From contig NZ_LT906473.1 in NCBI RefSeq assembly GCF_900187295.1, positions 2,604,001 to 2,668,000 of the forward strand: 64,000 bases of DNA, written 5' to 3'. This DNA is from Corynebacterium cystitidis (GTDB lineage: Bacteria > Actinomycetota > Actinomycetes > Mycobacteriales > Mycobacteriaceae). Below the pieces are notes generated by a model that was given only the letters and a program-made list of their open reading frames with translations, had not been told where the DNA came from and did not search any database. Position 1 is the first letter of the stretch, and each line of letters starts with the position of its first letter. This document shows positions 52,581 through 61,704 of this stretch, one piece after another. Made by a program: the position numbers and the translations under genes.

Positions 52581-53471
52581 TTAATACTGGCGCAGGTGGA
52601 TCTCCCCCTGGCCCCGCAGTGTCCCGCGCACACGGCTAGCCACCGCAATCACGAGGGCAAGCAGCTCCTCGGTGCGGTTGCCCAGCGCACGCAGCACAAA
52701 CCCTGGGCGGTCACACTCGGTGATGGCAGCAATCATCGACTCATCAGCGGCCTCATGCTCCTTGACCACAGCGCGAACCTCATCGAGGAGCTCGTCGTTA
52801 AGCCCTGGATTAAAGCAGATCGCCGTGGCCACGTGCGTGCGCCCCGCCATGAAGAAGTCCTTGTCTTCGCCGAAGTCACCGGCTAACGGGTTGATGCGCA
52901 TATTGTCGATGAGCACCGGCTCACCGTCCATAAACACCTCATTAAGCAGGTGGGCCTGCTCGTAGAGGAACTGGCCACCGTCCGGCGACCACCCAGGCGT
53001 AATGATGTCCGACAAGAACAGGGAACCCTGCGGATCCACATTCGCGGTGATGCGCTGCCGGAAATCAGCGTCACGGTACAGGATCAGCTGGTCCGGAATG
53101 TACTCGAGCACACCACCCGCACCCACGTTGAGCTCGATGTTCTGCACAACGAAGTCGCCCGGGGTGCGGTACACTTTCGCCGCCGACTGGTCCGTGATCA
53201 ACGCGGAAGCACCATCAGCAACGCTGATCTTCATCCGGTAGGCGTCGCCACCAACATAACCACCACCGGGGTTGACGATGATGTAGTACACCTGGCCAGA
53301 ATCATCCAAGTAGTGCGGGCGGATGATCTTTAGTGCGCGCGTGTGATACTGGGTGGTAGCGATGGACTTTCCGCCCGAAACGGCAATACCCAACTCAAGA
53401 TCACCCATGGGATGACGCGGTGGGTTATGTTCAAAAACACCTGCTGGAAGTTCCCACATATTCCTGGGCAT
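52581..53471 (-). CDS. ureD: Urease accessory protein UreD
   Basis: UreD (296 residues) forms the UreD-UreF-UreG complex that passes nickel into apo-urease. Landmarks are YYIIVNPGGGYVGGDAYRM, LITDQSAAKVYRTPGDF and LFLSDIITPGWSPDGGQF. It is the last gene of ureABCEFGD and begins 1 bp after the ureG stop. Confidence 0.93.
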   Translation of the reverse strand: MPRNMWELPAGVFEHNPPRHPMGDLELGIAVSGGKSIATTQYHTRALKIIRPHYLDDSGQVYYIIVNPGGGYVGGDAYRMKISVADGASALITDQSAAKVYRTPGDFVVQNIELNVGAGGVLEYIPDQLILYRDADFRQRITANVDPQGSLFLSDIITPGWSPDGGQFLYEQAHLLNEVFMDGEPVLIDNMRINPLAGDFGEDKDFFMAGRTHVATAICFNPGLNDELLDEVRAVVKEHEAADESMIAAITECDRPGFVLRALGNRTEELLALVIAVASRVRGTLRGQGEIHLRQY

Positions 53472-53472
53472 A

Positions 53473-54087
53473 TTATTTCGCGAGATCTAGCATCAGGACA
53501 TCGTGGCGGATCCACTCGACGATCTCATCTAAGCCCTCATCAGTCTTGAGGTTGGTCAACACGAAAGGTTTATCGCCGCGAAACTCCTTCGAGTCATCGG
53601 CCATCACCTGCAGGTCTGCGCCTACGTAAGGTGCAAGGTCCGTCTTGTTAATCACGAACATATCGGACTTAATCATGCCCTGGCCAGCCTTGCGCGGAAT
53701 CTTCTCACCCTGTGCTACGTCAATGATGTAAATGGAGAAATCCACCAGCTCAGGCGAGAAGGTTGCCGACAGGTTGTCGCCACCAGACTCCACAAATACC
53801 AACTCGAGATCGGGGTGGCGTGCCTGCAACTCCTCTATCGCTGCGTCATTCATGGAGGTATCCTCGCGGATTGCCGTGTGCGGGCAGCCGCCGGTCTCCA
53901 CACCGATGATGCGGTCTTCAGGCAGCAAACCTTCGCGCGCCAAGATCTTTGCATCCTCCGTGGTGTAAATATCGTTGGTAATTGCCGCCATGGACACCTC
54001 GCCGTCGAGTGCGCGGGTGATGCGTTCAATGAGGGCCGTCTTGCCGGAACCAACAGGTCCTCCGACACCAATCTTGATCAAGCTCAT
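53473..54087 (-). CDS. ureG: Urease accessory GTPase UreG
   Basis: GTPase of 204 residues that delivers nickel. P-loop [15 protein letters not shown] (about residue 10), metal motif CPH in [29 protein letters not shown] and the NKTD base-recognition motif ([13 protein letters not shown]). Unlike many UreG proteins it has no N-terminal His-rich extension. Confidence 0.96.
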   Translation of the reverse strand: MSLIKIGVGGPVGSGKTALIERITRALDGEVSMAAITNDIYTTEDAKILAREGLLPEDRIIGVETGGCPHTAIREDTSMNDAAIEELQARHPDLELVFVESGGDNLSATFSPELVDFSIYIIDVAQGEKIPRKAGQGMIKSDMFVINKTDLAPYVGADLQVMADDSKEFRGDKPFVLTNLKTDEGLDEIVEWIRHDVLMLDLAK

Positions 54088-54135
54088 TTTAAAATTCCTT
54101 TCGTTGTTACTTTCCTCTTAATTAAGTGCATGGGC

Positions 54136-54855
54136 TTAAGACATGAACATGCGCGAACGCAATGCCTCGTGCTGCATCTGCGCAATCTCAAGGCGGGGCG
54201 CTACTACACCCAAGTCTGCCACGGTGTGCTCCATGGTCATGTCGCCTGCCCGCTCTATGGCAGGGTAGGCGCCGACCAGCACGCGCTGGCCTGCATCCTG
54301 GCCGAGCGGAATGGCTCGAATGGCGTTTTGCGTCATCGAGTTTGCCATTTGCATCAAGTACGCATCCACGGCCTCACGCTGATCCACACCAGATGCGGCA
54401 AGTGCCAGGCCTGCAGCAATGCCCGGATTGCCGTGCATCTCACGTGCCGTGATCGCCTTTTCGTACTTATCGACGAGCACATCTTCCGGTGCCACAATAC
54501 TGGCAACACGAGCCATACGCTTGCCCATTGAATTCATGGAGACGCGGACCTGCTTCGGGGTCTGTGCCGCATGCAGCAGGGTGTCTAGCTGCTCAAGGCC
54601 TGCAAGCTTCTCATCCTCGCTTGCCGACGAAGTGTGCAACTCAACCGCAAGCTTCACGGCGAGCGCATCGTTGAAGCTGGCTTGGCGCAGGTAGCCGTGG
54701 AGCCACGCACCATAAGTCTCTGGGTTGTGGACGTCGTCAGCCTGTACGTAGGTTTCCAGACCTGCGGAATGGGCGAAGCCACCGGTGGGCAGAGCCGAGT
54801 CCGTGAGGTGCCAGACAACGAGCTGTGCGCGGCGACTAGTGGGAATGTTCTGCAT
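54136..54855 (-). CDS. ureF: Urease accessory protein UreF
   Basis: All-helical protein of about 240 residues that links UreD and UreG. DSALPTGGFAHSAGLETYVQ is the N-terminal signature and AIRAIPLGQDAGQRVL is near the C-terminus. I chose the ATG at 54855 (MQNIPTSRR), which overlaps ureE by 20 bp; an upstream start at 54888 is possible. Confidence 0.93.
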   Translation of the reverse strand: MQNIPTSRRAQLVVWHLTDSALPTGGFAHSAGLETYVQADDVHNPETYGAWLHGYLRQASFNDALAVKLAVELHTSSASEDEKLAGLEQLDTLLHAAQTPKQVRVSMNSMGKRMARVASIVAPEDVLVDKYEKAITAREMHGNPGIAAGLALAASGVDQREAVDAYLMQMANSMTQNAIRAIPLGQDAGQRVLVGAYPAIERAGDMTMEHTVADLGVVAPRLEIAQMQHEALRSRMFMS

Positions 54856-55312
54856 GACGGAAGGCCTCAGGCATAACGTGCTCACCACGGGTGTACGGAG
54901 CGCCGGCGTGATCTAGGTAGTGCTCCACAGTGTGGTCGTAGCGCACCACCATGACCTCCTTCCCAAATTCTGAGTCAACGTCGAAAAATTGTGCCTGGAG
55001 ATGGCGGTTACCCAAGGTGTGAGCTACTACCAAAGCCTCACGGATAGTCCGTGGAGCGATGACAAGAACGTCGGTGGGCTTCATCTTTGCCACAAAGACT
55101 TTGTCATCTGTGCGTTGGAGGATGTCGCCATCTTTGAGTTCGCGGAAGTCTGTCGGCAAGCGCAAGGCGATTTCCTCGCCGGATTCCGCGGCTACGCGCT
55201 GTACGCGCTTCAAGCGGGTCTCATTATCAAAGTAGACCGGGTCAATAGTGAGGTTCTCGCGTTCTGCTTCAGGCAGATCGGCGATATTTTCAGTGATGTC
55301 GGTAATGATCAT
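54836..55312 (-). CDS. ureE: Urease accessory nickel chaperone UreE
   Basis: UreE (158 residues) carries nickel to UreG. The N-terminal domain has RVQRVAAESGEEIALRLPTD. The C-terminal metal-binding domain has LGNRHLQAQFF and ends in HAEHSH, with a few His only, unlike the long His tails of enterobacterial UreE. It follows ureC after a 180-bp gap that may contain processing or promoter signals. Confidence 0.94.
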   Translation of the reverse strand: MIITDITENIADLPEAERENLTIDPVYFDNETRLKRVQRVAAESGEEIALRLPTDFRELKDGDILQRTDDKVFVAKMKPTDVLVIAPRTIREALVVAHTLGNRHLQAQFFDVDSEFGKEVMVVRYDHTVEHYLDHAGAPYTRGEHVMPEAFRHAEHSH

Positions 55313-55492
55313 TTTTTCTAACTTTCCCTAATTTCTTTTCTAACCTTAGATGGATGGTTTGTTGTTAAGAAAAACTCTACTAAATATGAGGAAAGGCGGG
55401 GCTAGTGTAGCAACACACCAGCTCCGCCTCCCTTCTTTCTCGACGCTATTTTACGAAGACGTCTCGATGTGAAACTTCTGTTCTGTGTGAAT

Positions 55493-57205
55493 CTAGAACA
55501 AGAAGTAACGCTGAGCCATCGGCAGGACTTCCGCTGGCTCCGAAGTGATCAATTCACCGTCGACATAAAGTTCATATGTTTCTGGGTCAACTTTAATGTC
55601 TGGGGTAGCGTCATTATGCTTCATGTCCTTCTTGGTAATGTTGCGCATATTCTTCGCCTCAACGAAGGTGCGGTTAATTCCAAGCTCTTCAGGCAAACCG
55701 GCTTCAAAAGCTGCGGTAGGCAAGAAGGTAACAGAAGTCTGGCCGGCAGCAGCACCTCGCGCACCGAACTGATAGCGCATGGTGCGTGGCTGTGGAGTAG
55801 GAATCGATGCGTTGGAGTCACCCATGATCGCTCGAGTAATAATTCCGGACTTCAAGACAAGCTTCGGCTTCACACCAAAGTAAGCAGGATCCCACACAAC
55901 AAGGTCCGCGATCTTGCCCTCTTCCACCGAACCAACCGCGTGAGAAATACCCGACGCAATTGCAGGGTTGATGGTGTACTTCGCAATGTAGCGCTTGATG
56001 CGGTTGTTGTCGTTGTTCTCGGAGTCACCTTCGAGCGGACCGAACTGTTCCTTCATGCGGTGAGCAACTTGCCAAGTCCGCAGCGCAACCTCACCGACAC
56101 GACCCATTGCTTGAGAGTCCGATGACGTAATCGACATGATGCCACGATCATGCAAAACGTCTTCAGCCGCAATGGTTTCCTTACGAATACGGGAGTCAGC
56201 GAACGCAACATCTTCCGGCAGGTCCGGATTGAGGTGGTGGCACACCATGATCATGTCAAGGTGCTCATCCATTGTGTTGGTCGTGTAAGGCAGCGTTGGG
56301 TTAGTCGATGCCGGGATCACATTGTTCAGGCCAGCGACCTTCAAAATGTCCGGGGCGTGCCCACCGCCAGCACCCTCGGTATGGAAGGTGTGAATGACGC
56401 GGTCCTTGAATGCGTCGATCGTGTTATCCGCAAATCCACCCTCGTTCAAAGTGTCAGTGTGGATAGCAACCTGGAAATCCATCTCATCCGCGACAGTCAA
56501 TGCCACGTCGATCGCGTTGTAGGTGGAACCCCAGTCCTCATGAATCTTCAGACCAACTGCACCAGCGCGGATCTGTTCACGTAGAGGCTCAGCCTCGGAA
56601 GCGTGCCCCTTACCTAAGAATCCCACGTTGATATTGAAGTCCTCAGAAGCCTTGATCATGGTCTTCATGTTCTGGGGACCAGAGGTGACAGTCGTAGCGT
56701 TTGTTGAATCGGTTGGTCCGGTTCCGCCTCCGATGAAGGTGGTTGTTCCATTGTCCAACGCAGATTCAATCTGGTCTGGCGAAATGTAGTGGATGTGCGT
56801 ATCAATCGCGCCAGCTGTGACAATTAGGCCCTCGCCACCAATGACCTCGGTAGCGACACCGACGGTGATGTCCACATTGTCTTGAGTATCAGGGTTACCA
56901 GCTTTACCGATCTTGAGGATCTTGCCGTCCTTAACCGCAATATCCGCCTTGTAAATGCCGGTGTAATCGATGATGATCGGGTTTGTGATCACCAGGTCTG
57001 GAATATCGTTTTCTGCGGTGAGACGCCCGTTCTGGCCCATGCCATCACGGATAACCTTGCCACCACCGAACGAGACTTCCTCGCCGTAGATGGACGAGTC
57101 AGACTCGATGACTGCCACGAGATTAGTATCTGCCAAACGGATGCCGTCGCCGGTGGTAGGACCGTTCAGCTCGGCATATTGGCGCCTATCCATTTCAAAA
57201 GACAT
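55493..57205 (-). CDS. ureC: Urease alpha subunit
   Basis: Catalytic subunit (570 residues) hydrolysing urea to ammonia and carbamate at a dinuclear nickel site. Nickel ligands and the active site are visible: [11 protein letters not shown] (His pair), [11 protein letters not shown] (carbamylated Lys), [24 protein letters not shown] and [20 protein letters not shown] (flap His region). The length is normal for bacterial UreC. Confidence 0.98.
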   Translation of the reverse strand: MSFEMDRRQYAELNGPTTGDGIRLADTNLVAVIESDSSIYGEEVSFGGGKVIRDGMGQNGRLTAENDIPDLVITNPIIIDYTGIYKADIAVKDGKILKIGKAGNPDTQDNVDITVGVATEVIGGEGLIVTAGAIDTHIHYISPDQIESALDNGTTTFIGGGTGPTDSTNATTVTSGPQNMKTMIKASEDFNINVGFLGKGHASEAEPLREQIRAGAVGLKIHEDWGSTYNAIDVALTVADEMDFQVAIHTDTLNEGGFADNTIDAFKDRVIHTFHTEGAGGGHAPDILKVAGLNNVIPASTNPTLPYTTNTMDEHLDMIMVCHHLNPDLPEDVAFADSRIRKETIAAEDVLHDRGIMSITSSDSQAMGRVGEVALRTWQVAHRMKEQFGPLEGDSENNDNNRIKRYIAKYTINPAIASGISHAVGSVEEGKIADLVVWDPAYFGVKPKLVLKSGIITRAIMGDSNASIPTPQPRTMRYQFGARGAAAGQTSVTFLPTAAFEAGLPEELGINRTFVEAKNMRNITKKDMKHNDATPDIKVDPETYELYVDGELITSEPAEVLPMAQRYFLF

Positions 57206-57257
57206 ATGCTTTTTCTCCTAAATCCTTGCTAGTTTGCTGTGTTTTGTGCGTAACGGA

Positions 57258-57569
57258 CTACTTGACCGCGCCGTTGACCTTGGCGTTAAAGCCGTAAACC
57301 TCGCGCTTGCCCCCGAAGTCAATCAGGTTGACGGTGCGGGAATCGCCCGGCTCCAGACGCACTGCAGTACCAGCAGGAATATCGAGACGCTTACCCTGCG
57401 CAGCCTCGCGGTCAAACTCCAGCTCGTCGTTCGCCTCTGCGAAGTGGAAGTGGGAACCGACCTGCACTGGGCGGTCGCCCTTGTTGGTCACCTCAATGGT
57501 GAGAGCTTCCTTACCCTCGTTGATGACGATCTTGTCATTGCCGTTGATGATGAGTTCACCAGGAATCAT
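57258..57569 (-). CDS. ureB: Urease beta subunit
   Basis: Structural subunit of 103 residues. [20 protein letters not shown] at the start, [16 protein letters not shown] and [20 protein letters not shown] are family signatures. It forms the trimer-of-trimers with UreA and UreC. Confidence 0.97.
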   Translation of the reverse strand: MIPGELIINGNDKIVINEGKEALTIEVTNKGDRPVQVGSHFHFAEANDELEFDREAAQGKRLDIPAGTAVRLEPGDSRTVNLIDFGGKREVYGFNAKVNGAVK

Positions 57570-57595
57570 GTTTTTGTCTCCTTCGCGACGTGTGT

Positions 57596-57898
57596 TTAGC
57601 GGATCGGGTTGTGTACGGTGACCAGCTTGGTGCCGTCTGGGAATGTTGCCTCGACCTGCACGTCTGGGATCATCTCTGGAACACCTTCCATAACATCGTC
57701 ACGAGTCAGGTAGGTGACGCCTTCACTCATCAGATCTGCAACGCTCTTGCCGTCACGTGCTCCCTCGAGCAGTTCTGCGGTGATCAGTGCCTTAGCCTCT
57801 GGGTGGTTGAGCTTAACCCCGCGCTCCTTGCGCTTGCGAGCCAGGTCAGCTGCGACCACGATCATGAGCTTTTCTTGTTCACGCTGAGTCAGGTGCAT
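57596..57898 (-). CDS. ureA: Urease gamma subunit
   Basis: Small structural subunit of 100 residues: [40 protein letters not shown] and [20 protein letters not shown]. It is the first gene of the ureABCEFGD operon, preceded by GGAGGAG. The order equals that known for corynebacterial urease operons. Confidence 0.97.
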   Translation of the reverse strand: MHLTQREQEKLMIVVAADLARKRKERGVKLNHPEAKALITAELLEGARDGKSVADLMSEGVTYLTRDDVMEGVPEMIPDVQVEATFPDGTKLVTVHNPIR

Positions 57899-57954
57899 GA
57901 AACTCCTCCATCTAGTTTGATTTGGTTATCCACACGACTGTTGCGTTCAACCGT

Positions 57955-57991
57955 GTAAGTCTTATATGAGCATATGGGGGACATCTCCCAT
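57955..57991 (-). promoter_or_regulatory. Promoter region and dyad upstream of ureA
   Basis: On the minus strand TATAAG (57966-57961) is a good -10. The dyad ATGGGAGATGTCCCCCAT (57991-57974) covers the -35 zone and could be an operator for a nitrogen or metal regulator. No regulator is assigned. Confidence 0.45.
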
Positions 57992-58070
57992 CATGCCTTA
58001 ACTGAAACTTTTTTTCCGCCGGTTTTTACCTGCATAAAGGTTTACTGGAACCTATCCGTTTGGTTCGGCT

Positions 58071-58110
58071 GAAGCCGGGGTCAGAGCCTTTGCTCTGACG
58101 CACCGGCTTC
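58071..58110. terminator. Strong hairpin between ureA and the EamA gene
   Basis: GAAGCCGG and GTCAGAG pair with CTCTGAC and CCGGCTTC around CCTTTG. It lies just beyond the EamA stop on the minus strand. There is no clear T-run. Confidence 0.6.
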
Positions 58111-58130
58111 TATTAGTCGAGCTTCAGTTA

Positions 58131-59252
58131 TTAGTTTCTATTTTGCACGTTGGGTTCGGCTTCCACCGTGTCTGGGTCTGACTCTAGGTCTGGTTTATCC
58201 TTCTTTTTGCCAAATAGGCTGTCGAAGAGGCCGTTTTGATACATCACCGTACCCAGAATCATGGCGATACCGATCCACTGCAGAATCGATGGGATCTCAC
58301 CGAACAGTGGCCATGCGATAACCACGGACGACACAGGAGATAGCAGCAGGATACCTGCAGATAAGGTTGGATCCAGCCAGACCGAACCCCACTGGACGAA
58401 GGTCCATGCCACTGCCTGGCCGAGCGATGCCAGCATGAGCAGCCACAGCCAGTTCATACCGGTCAGGGGGTCACCGACAGTCGTCTCTGGGTTAACCATT
58501 GGGAGCTGACCATCGATCAAAACACCGTTCTGAAAATCGAATCCACCACGTGATGAGCCTGTGTAAGCCCAGAGCAACGGGGCTACCATCTGTGCAGCCG
58601 CCGTGTACATCATTGGCTGTACGTATAGGTCCTTACGTGGGGCGGTAGTACCCGCCTTGCGGGAGAAATACAGGTAGAACGAGTAGCAGATACCGGATGT
58701 CAGACCCAGCAGAGTCCCCAGAGTCGCAGTATTAATACCGTAGATCTGTGCCGGGCCGGTTGCCTCGGATGGCTCGAAAACACCACCGGTCAAGAGAACA
58801 CCAACAATCATGATCGGCACAAGAATCAGGAACACTGGCGGAATCTTGTACTTATCGAAAATTGCGGTCAGCATTGGCACGACGATAACCTGCAGGTTCA
58901 GCAGAATTGCGGCGATGCCTGCACCGACGTAGAAGATCGAGTAGTTCCACGCGGTGAAATCCACGCCGAGGAATAAACCAGCGACGACGGACATGATGAT
59001 TCCCTTTTTAGGCAGGGAACCCTTCTTCTTAATCTCCCACAGACCGATCGGCAGGAGAAGTAGGAAACCGATAGCCACACGCAGGAATGCCTGAGTCGCG
59101 GGGTCCATGTTCGAAGCCTTGACCCAGATTGGGGTAAACGCTAGGAACGCGGTACCTACAGCAAGAATCAGGACTGCCTTGCCGTGACTGACCGGTTTAA
59201 TGGGCAGATACTGGTTATTGGTGCTCACAGCACTCTCTGAAGTCTTATTCAC
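58131..59252 (-). CDS. EamA/DMT-family transporter
   Basis: Drug/metabolite transporter of 373 residues with ten membrane helices in two EamA repeats (FLAFTPIWVKASNMDPATQA at the start, WPLFGEIPSILQWIGIAMIL near the end). The C-terminal tail is acidic and cytoplasmic. It lies upstream of the urease operon on the same strand, but a hairpin separates them. The substrate is unknown; a role in urea or metal uptake is not shown by the sequence. Confidence 0.85.
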   Translation of the reverse strand: MNKTSESAVSTNNQYLPIKPVSHGKAVLILAVGTAFLAFTPIWVKASNMDPATQAFLRVAIGFLLLLPIGLWEIKKKGSLPKKGIIMSVVAGLFLGVDFTAWNYSIFYVGAGIAAILLNLQVIVVPMLTAIFDKYKIPPVFLILVPIMIVGVLLTGGVFEPSEATGPAQIYGINTATLGTLLGLTSGICYSFYLYFSRKAGTTAPRKDLYVQPMMYTAAAQMVAPLLWAYTGSSRGGFDFQNGVLIDGQLPMVNPETTVGDPLTGMNWLWLLMLASLGQAVAWTFVQWGSVWLDPTLSAGILLLSPVSSVVIAWPLFGEIPSILQWIGIAMILGTVMYQNGLFDSLFGKKKDKPDLESDPDTVEAEPNVQNRN

Positions 59253-59653
59253 AAATCAAACTTTAACTGAAATTTCTTTCAACTAGACCGCTTTGGTCTA
59301 AAAGGTACTACGTAGGAACCGGACAGGTCCACATACTGCAGAAATAGATATTACTTATCTCTGGGAGTAATTTATATCTACCCCTTATGGGGGGTAATAA
59401 TCTCCGCCCAAACAATATTCTCGTATGGATATATAGACCTTTGAACAGGCATTTTTCAACTCTTTTTCAGAGAGTCCGAAATTTTTCATTCAATCTTCCG
59501 GTTGAAAGTTGACAACTGCTCAAGAATTTGTTTAGGCAGCCACACCCGGCCAAAGAAACGATGCCCGAAAGAACGTCACAGCCCCCGGCCACGTGGACCG
59601 AGGGCTTCATCGTTTAAAGGCGATACTCTAGCGCGCAGCGTTAATTTGCAGCG
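59253..59653. other. Intergenic region upstream of the EamA gene
   Basis: AT-rich, no gene seen. TACCCCTTATGGGGGGTA (about 59379-59396) is a dyad in the likely promoter zone. AGCCCCCGG and CCGAGGGCT (about 59580-59607) form a hairpin just 3' of hsp20 and may terminate it. Confidence 0.45.
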
Positions 59654-60121
59654 TTACTGTGCATCGTCGTTAGTCTCAGCACTGTCGATAGTCTTCGAGT
59701 CACCTTCATCGATAGCAATTTTCTTCTTCCCACCGATTGCATCCGGAGTCGGGATGGACACCGTCAGCACACCGTCAGCCAAGTTTGCTTGGATTGCATC
59801 AGTGTCTACTCCCTCCGGCAGGGTAACGCGCCGCTGGAAGCTTGAGGAAGACTCACGAACAACATACTTCTTATCCGAATCTTCAGTTCGGCTGTGGCGA
59901 GTTGCACTAATGGTTAAGGTGCGACCTTCAACGTCAAGATCAATATCGTCCTTCTTAAAATTAGGCAGGTGCGCCTCAACGACGATCTCTCCATCGCGGG
60001 TGTACACGTCAGTAGTCATGTTATTAACGTTGCGAAAAGCTGGAGTCCAGTCATCGCCGAAGAACTCCTTCTGTAAAGAGTTCAGTTCAGCAAATGGGTT
60101 CCACCGTGAAATATCAGCCAT
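59654..60121 (-). CDS. Hsp20/alpha-crystallin small heat-shock protein
   Basis: ATP-independent holdase chaperone of 155 residues. The alpha-crystallin domain runs from TDVYTRDGEIVVEAHLPNFK to LADGVLTVSIPTPDAIGGKK; FKKDDIDLDVEGRTLTISAT and the FQRRVTLPEGVD region are typical. I chose the ATG at 60121 (MADISRWNPF) after AGGAGAATTGAT; the frame is open to 60148. The acidic C-terminal tail lacks the usual IXI at the end but has VSIPT. Confidence 0.92.
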   Translation of the reverse strand: MADISRWNPFAELNSLQKEFFGDDWTPAFRNVNNMTTDVYTRDGEIVVEAHLPNFKKDDIDLDVEGRTLTISATRHSRTEDSDKKYVVRESSSSFQRRVTLPEGVDTDAIQANLADGVLTVSIPTPDAIGGKKKIAIDEGDSKTIDSAETNDDAQ

Positions 60122-60329
60122 ATCAATTCTCCTATTCTTACTTTTCAATTACTAAGGAATTAGCCCTATTCGGCTTTCATCCTCTACCCCCATTATAGGT
60201 ATTATTTGACTTAGCTCAAGGCATCTGTTGTTTATTTAATATCAGGTTGCAGATTTAATAACTTATCTGGTGTATAGGCAGTTTAGTGCTCTATCAAAGG
60301 AGCAGACCAGCTCTAGGCCCGTAAGATTA

Positions 60330-60733
60330 TCGATGGTGATCAACTCAGCCTAGAGCTTGATGTCGGTCCTGCTGGTGGTCATGTTGGTGGTACAGGGTCG
60401 AAGGACAACCCGTTGCCGGTGTCGTCGCACAAAACAGGGTTTTACTTGATTGCATTGATCATTGTTACCGGCGGCTAGGGCTGGATGAAGCTACTGGGGG
60501 GTGATCAGGTGTTTGCTGATTTGGTTCGGGCAAGCATTATTTACCCTGGGTCGAAGCTCGACTCGATTGAAAAACTGGCAGAGGTTGGTGTTTCAAGTGC
60601 GAGTTATCGTACGATTCAACGTCATCTTCCTCGTTTTGCTCAGGATAGTTTCCGGGAAATCGTGTCTCAAACGTTGGCTCGTCATGCCGGTATCGGGCCG
60701 GATCCTGGGCTTAAGCCACATTTTGCTACTTAA
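60330..60733 (+). pseudogene. IS1634/IS4-type transposase fragment
   Basis: IDGDQLSLELDVGPAGGHVG is followed by a stop at about 60476. In the same region VFADLVRASIIYPGSKLDSI, EKLAEVGVSSASYRTIQRHL and PRFAQDSFREIVSQTLARHA match transposases of this type. Both ends and the catalytic domain are missing. It lies next to the tRNA-Ala genes. Confidence 0.65.
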
Positions 60734-60742
60734 CCCGGAAAA

Positions 60743-60774
60743 TGGCCCTGACCCGAATGATCGGGTCAGGGCCA
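60743..60774 (-). terminator. Terminator of tRNA-Ala
   Basis: TGGCCCTGACCCG and CGGGTCAGGGCCA form a 13-bp stem with a short loop; on the minus strand TTTTCC follows. Confidence 0.85.
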
Positions 60775-60781
60775 CTGACTG

Positions 60782-60854
60782 TGGAGGATAGGAGAATCGA
60801 ACTCCTGACATCCTGCTTGCAAAGCAGGTGCTCTACCAACTGAGCTAATCCCCC
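60782..60854 (-). tRNA. tRNA-Ala (TGC), copy 1
   Basis: On the minus strand GGGGGAT pairs with ATCCTCC including the G3-U70 pair that identifies tRNA-Ala; the anticodon loop is TTTGCAA (TGC). CCA is not encoded. Identical to 60999-61071. Confidence 0.95.
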
Positions 60855-60961
60855 GCTGGGTAGGTTCTACTGTACTCCCAGGCCCTCAATTTAAGAAATT
60901 GGGTGGTCAATACCTGTCTAGGCATTGGCAATAGCTTCAGCAGCAAGCAAGAAGAACGCAG

Positions 60962-60992
60962 AAACCCGGCCCATTACTGGACCGGGTTTTCG
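60962..60992. terminator. Hairpin between the tRNA-Ala copies
   Basis: AAACCCGG and CCGGGTTT form an 8-bp stem (loop CCCATTACTGGA) with T residues on both strands. Confidence 0.6.
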
Positions 60993-60998
60993 TTCCTG

Positions 60999-61071
60999 TG
61001 GAGGATAGGAGAATCGAACTCCTGACATCCTGCTTGCAAAGCAGGTGCTCTACCAACTGAGCTAATCCCCC
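60999..61071 (-). tRNA. tRNA-Ala (TGC), copy 2
   Basis: Same 73-base gene as copy 1, with identity from CTGTGGAGG (60996) to the acceptor end. It is one base from tRNA-Ile, as in the conserved gyrA-ileT-alaT arrangement, so this is probably the original copy. Confidence 0.95.
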
Positions 61072-61072
61072 A

Positions 61073-61149
61073 TGGTGCGCCCGGGAGGAATCGAACCTCC
61101 GACCTCATCGTTATCAGCGATGCGCTCTAACCGACTGAGCTACGGGCGC
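61073..61149 (-). tRNA. tRNA-Ile (GAT)
   Basis: The minus strand has acceptor GCGCCCG with CGGGCGC, anticodon loop CTGATAA (GAT), T-loop GGTTCGATTCC and an encoded CCA at 61075-61073. It lies next to gyrA as in mycobacteria. Confidence 0.96.
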
Positions 61150-61244
61150 TGGGAACGAGATAAAACATTACCCACGATTGAACACAACACCAAATTGCCT
61201 GCTCAAACAGGTTAAAAATCTCAGCATAGCGAGTAAGAGACGCT

Positions 61245-61338
61245 GCTGAGGGTGGAAGTCACACTGCGGTTTCTTGCGTGTTTTTGGCCCACGATAGTCC
61301 GACACGCCTAAAGCTGCATTGTGATTTCCACCCTCAGC
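61245..61338. repeat. 94-bp imperfect palindrome
   Basis: GCTGAGGGTGGAAGTCACA (61245-61263) and TGTGATTTCCACCCTCAGC (61320-61338) pair with one mismatch, and weaker pairing (GCGTG with CACGC) continues inward. It follows the DUF3566 gene and may terminate the gyrA operon or be a miniature mobile element. Confidence 0.7.
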
Positions 61339-61348
61339 GATGAAGAGT

Positions 61349-61702
61349 TTAGGATTTCTTCTTTCCGGTGTCGCTCAACGTGACGGTAAGGCCGCCGAGG
61401 AGATCAGCGATCGCGTTGTAGATCACCGCGATCAACGGCGACAGGACAGCAACCATGACGGTGCCAATCACACCTACTAAGCCCGCGGATGAGAAGACCA
61501 GGCCAAAGCCGATGCCTTGGTCGCCGCCAACACCACCAATCAGGTCGTTGACCTGGCCGACAATCCCTGCGCGGTCCATGGCGATGTACAGGATAGTCAC
61601 GGCGATCAGCCACACCACTAGGCCGAGCAGGCCCATAATTAGACCGATTTTGAAGGCCGAACCGGGAGAAACCCGGCTGACCTCGACGTTACGTGATGCC
61701 AT
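61349..61702 (-). CDS. DUF3566 membrane protein
   Basis: Protein of 117 residues with at least two membrane helices (LIMGLLGLVVWLIAVTILYI near residue 20 and a C-terminal one, VGVIGTVMVAVLSPLIAVIY). DUF3566 proteins follow gyrA in most corynebacteria and mycobacteria. Function unknown. It starts 2 bp after the gyrA stop. Confidence 0.9.
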   Translation of the reverse strand: MASRNVEVSRVSPGSAFKIGLIMGLLGLVVWLIAVTILYIAMDRAGIVGQVNDLIGGVGGDQGIGFGLVFSSAGLVGVIGTVMVAVLSPLIAVIYNAIADLLGGLTVTLSDTGKKKS

Positions 61703-61704
61703 TT

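Noticed and set aside
55469-56125. 218-codon frame antisense to ureC
   Set aside because: ureC is complete and conserved on the other strand; the frame has no domain.
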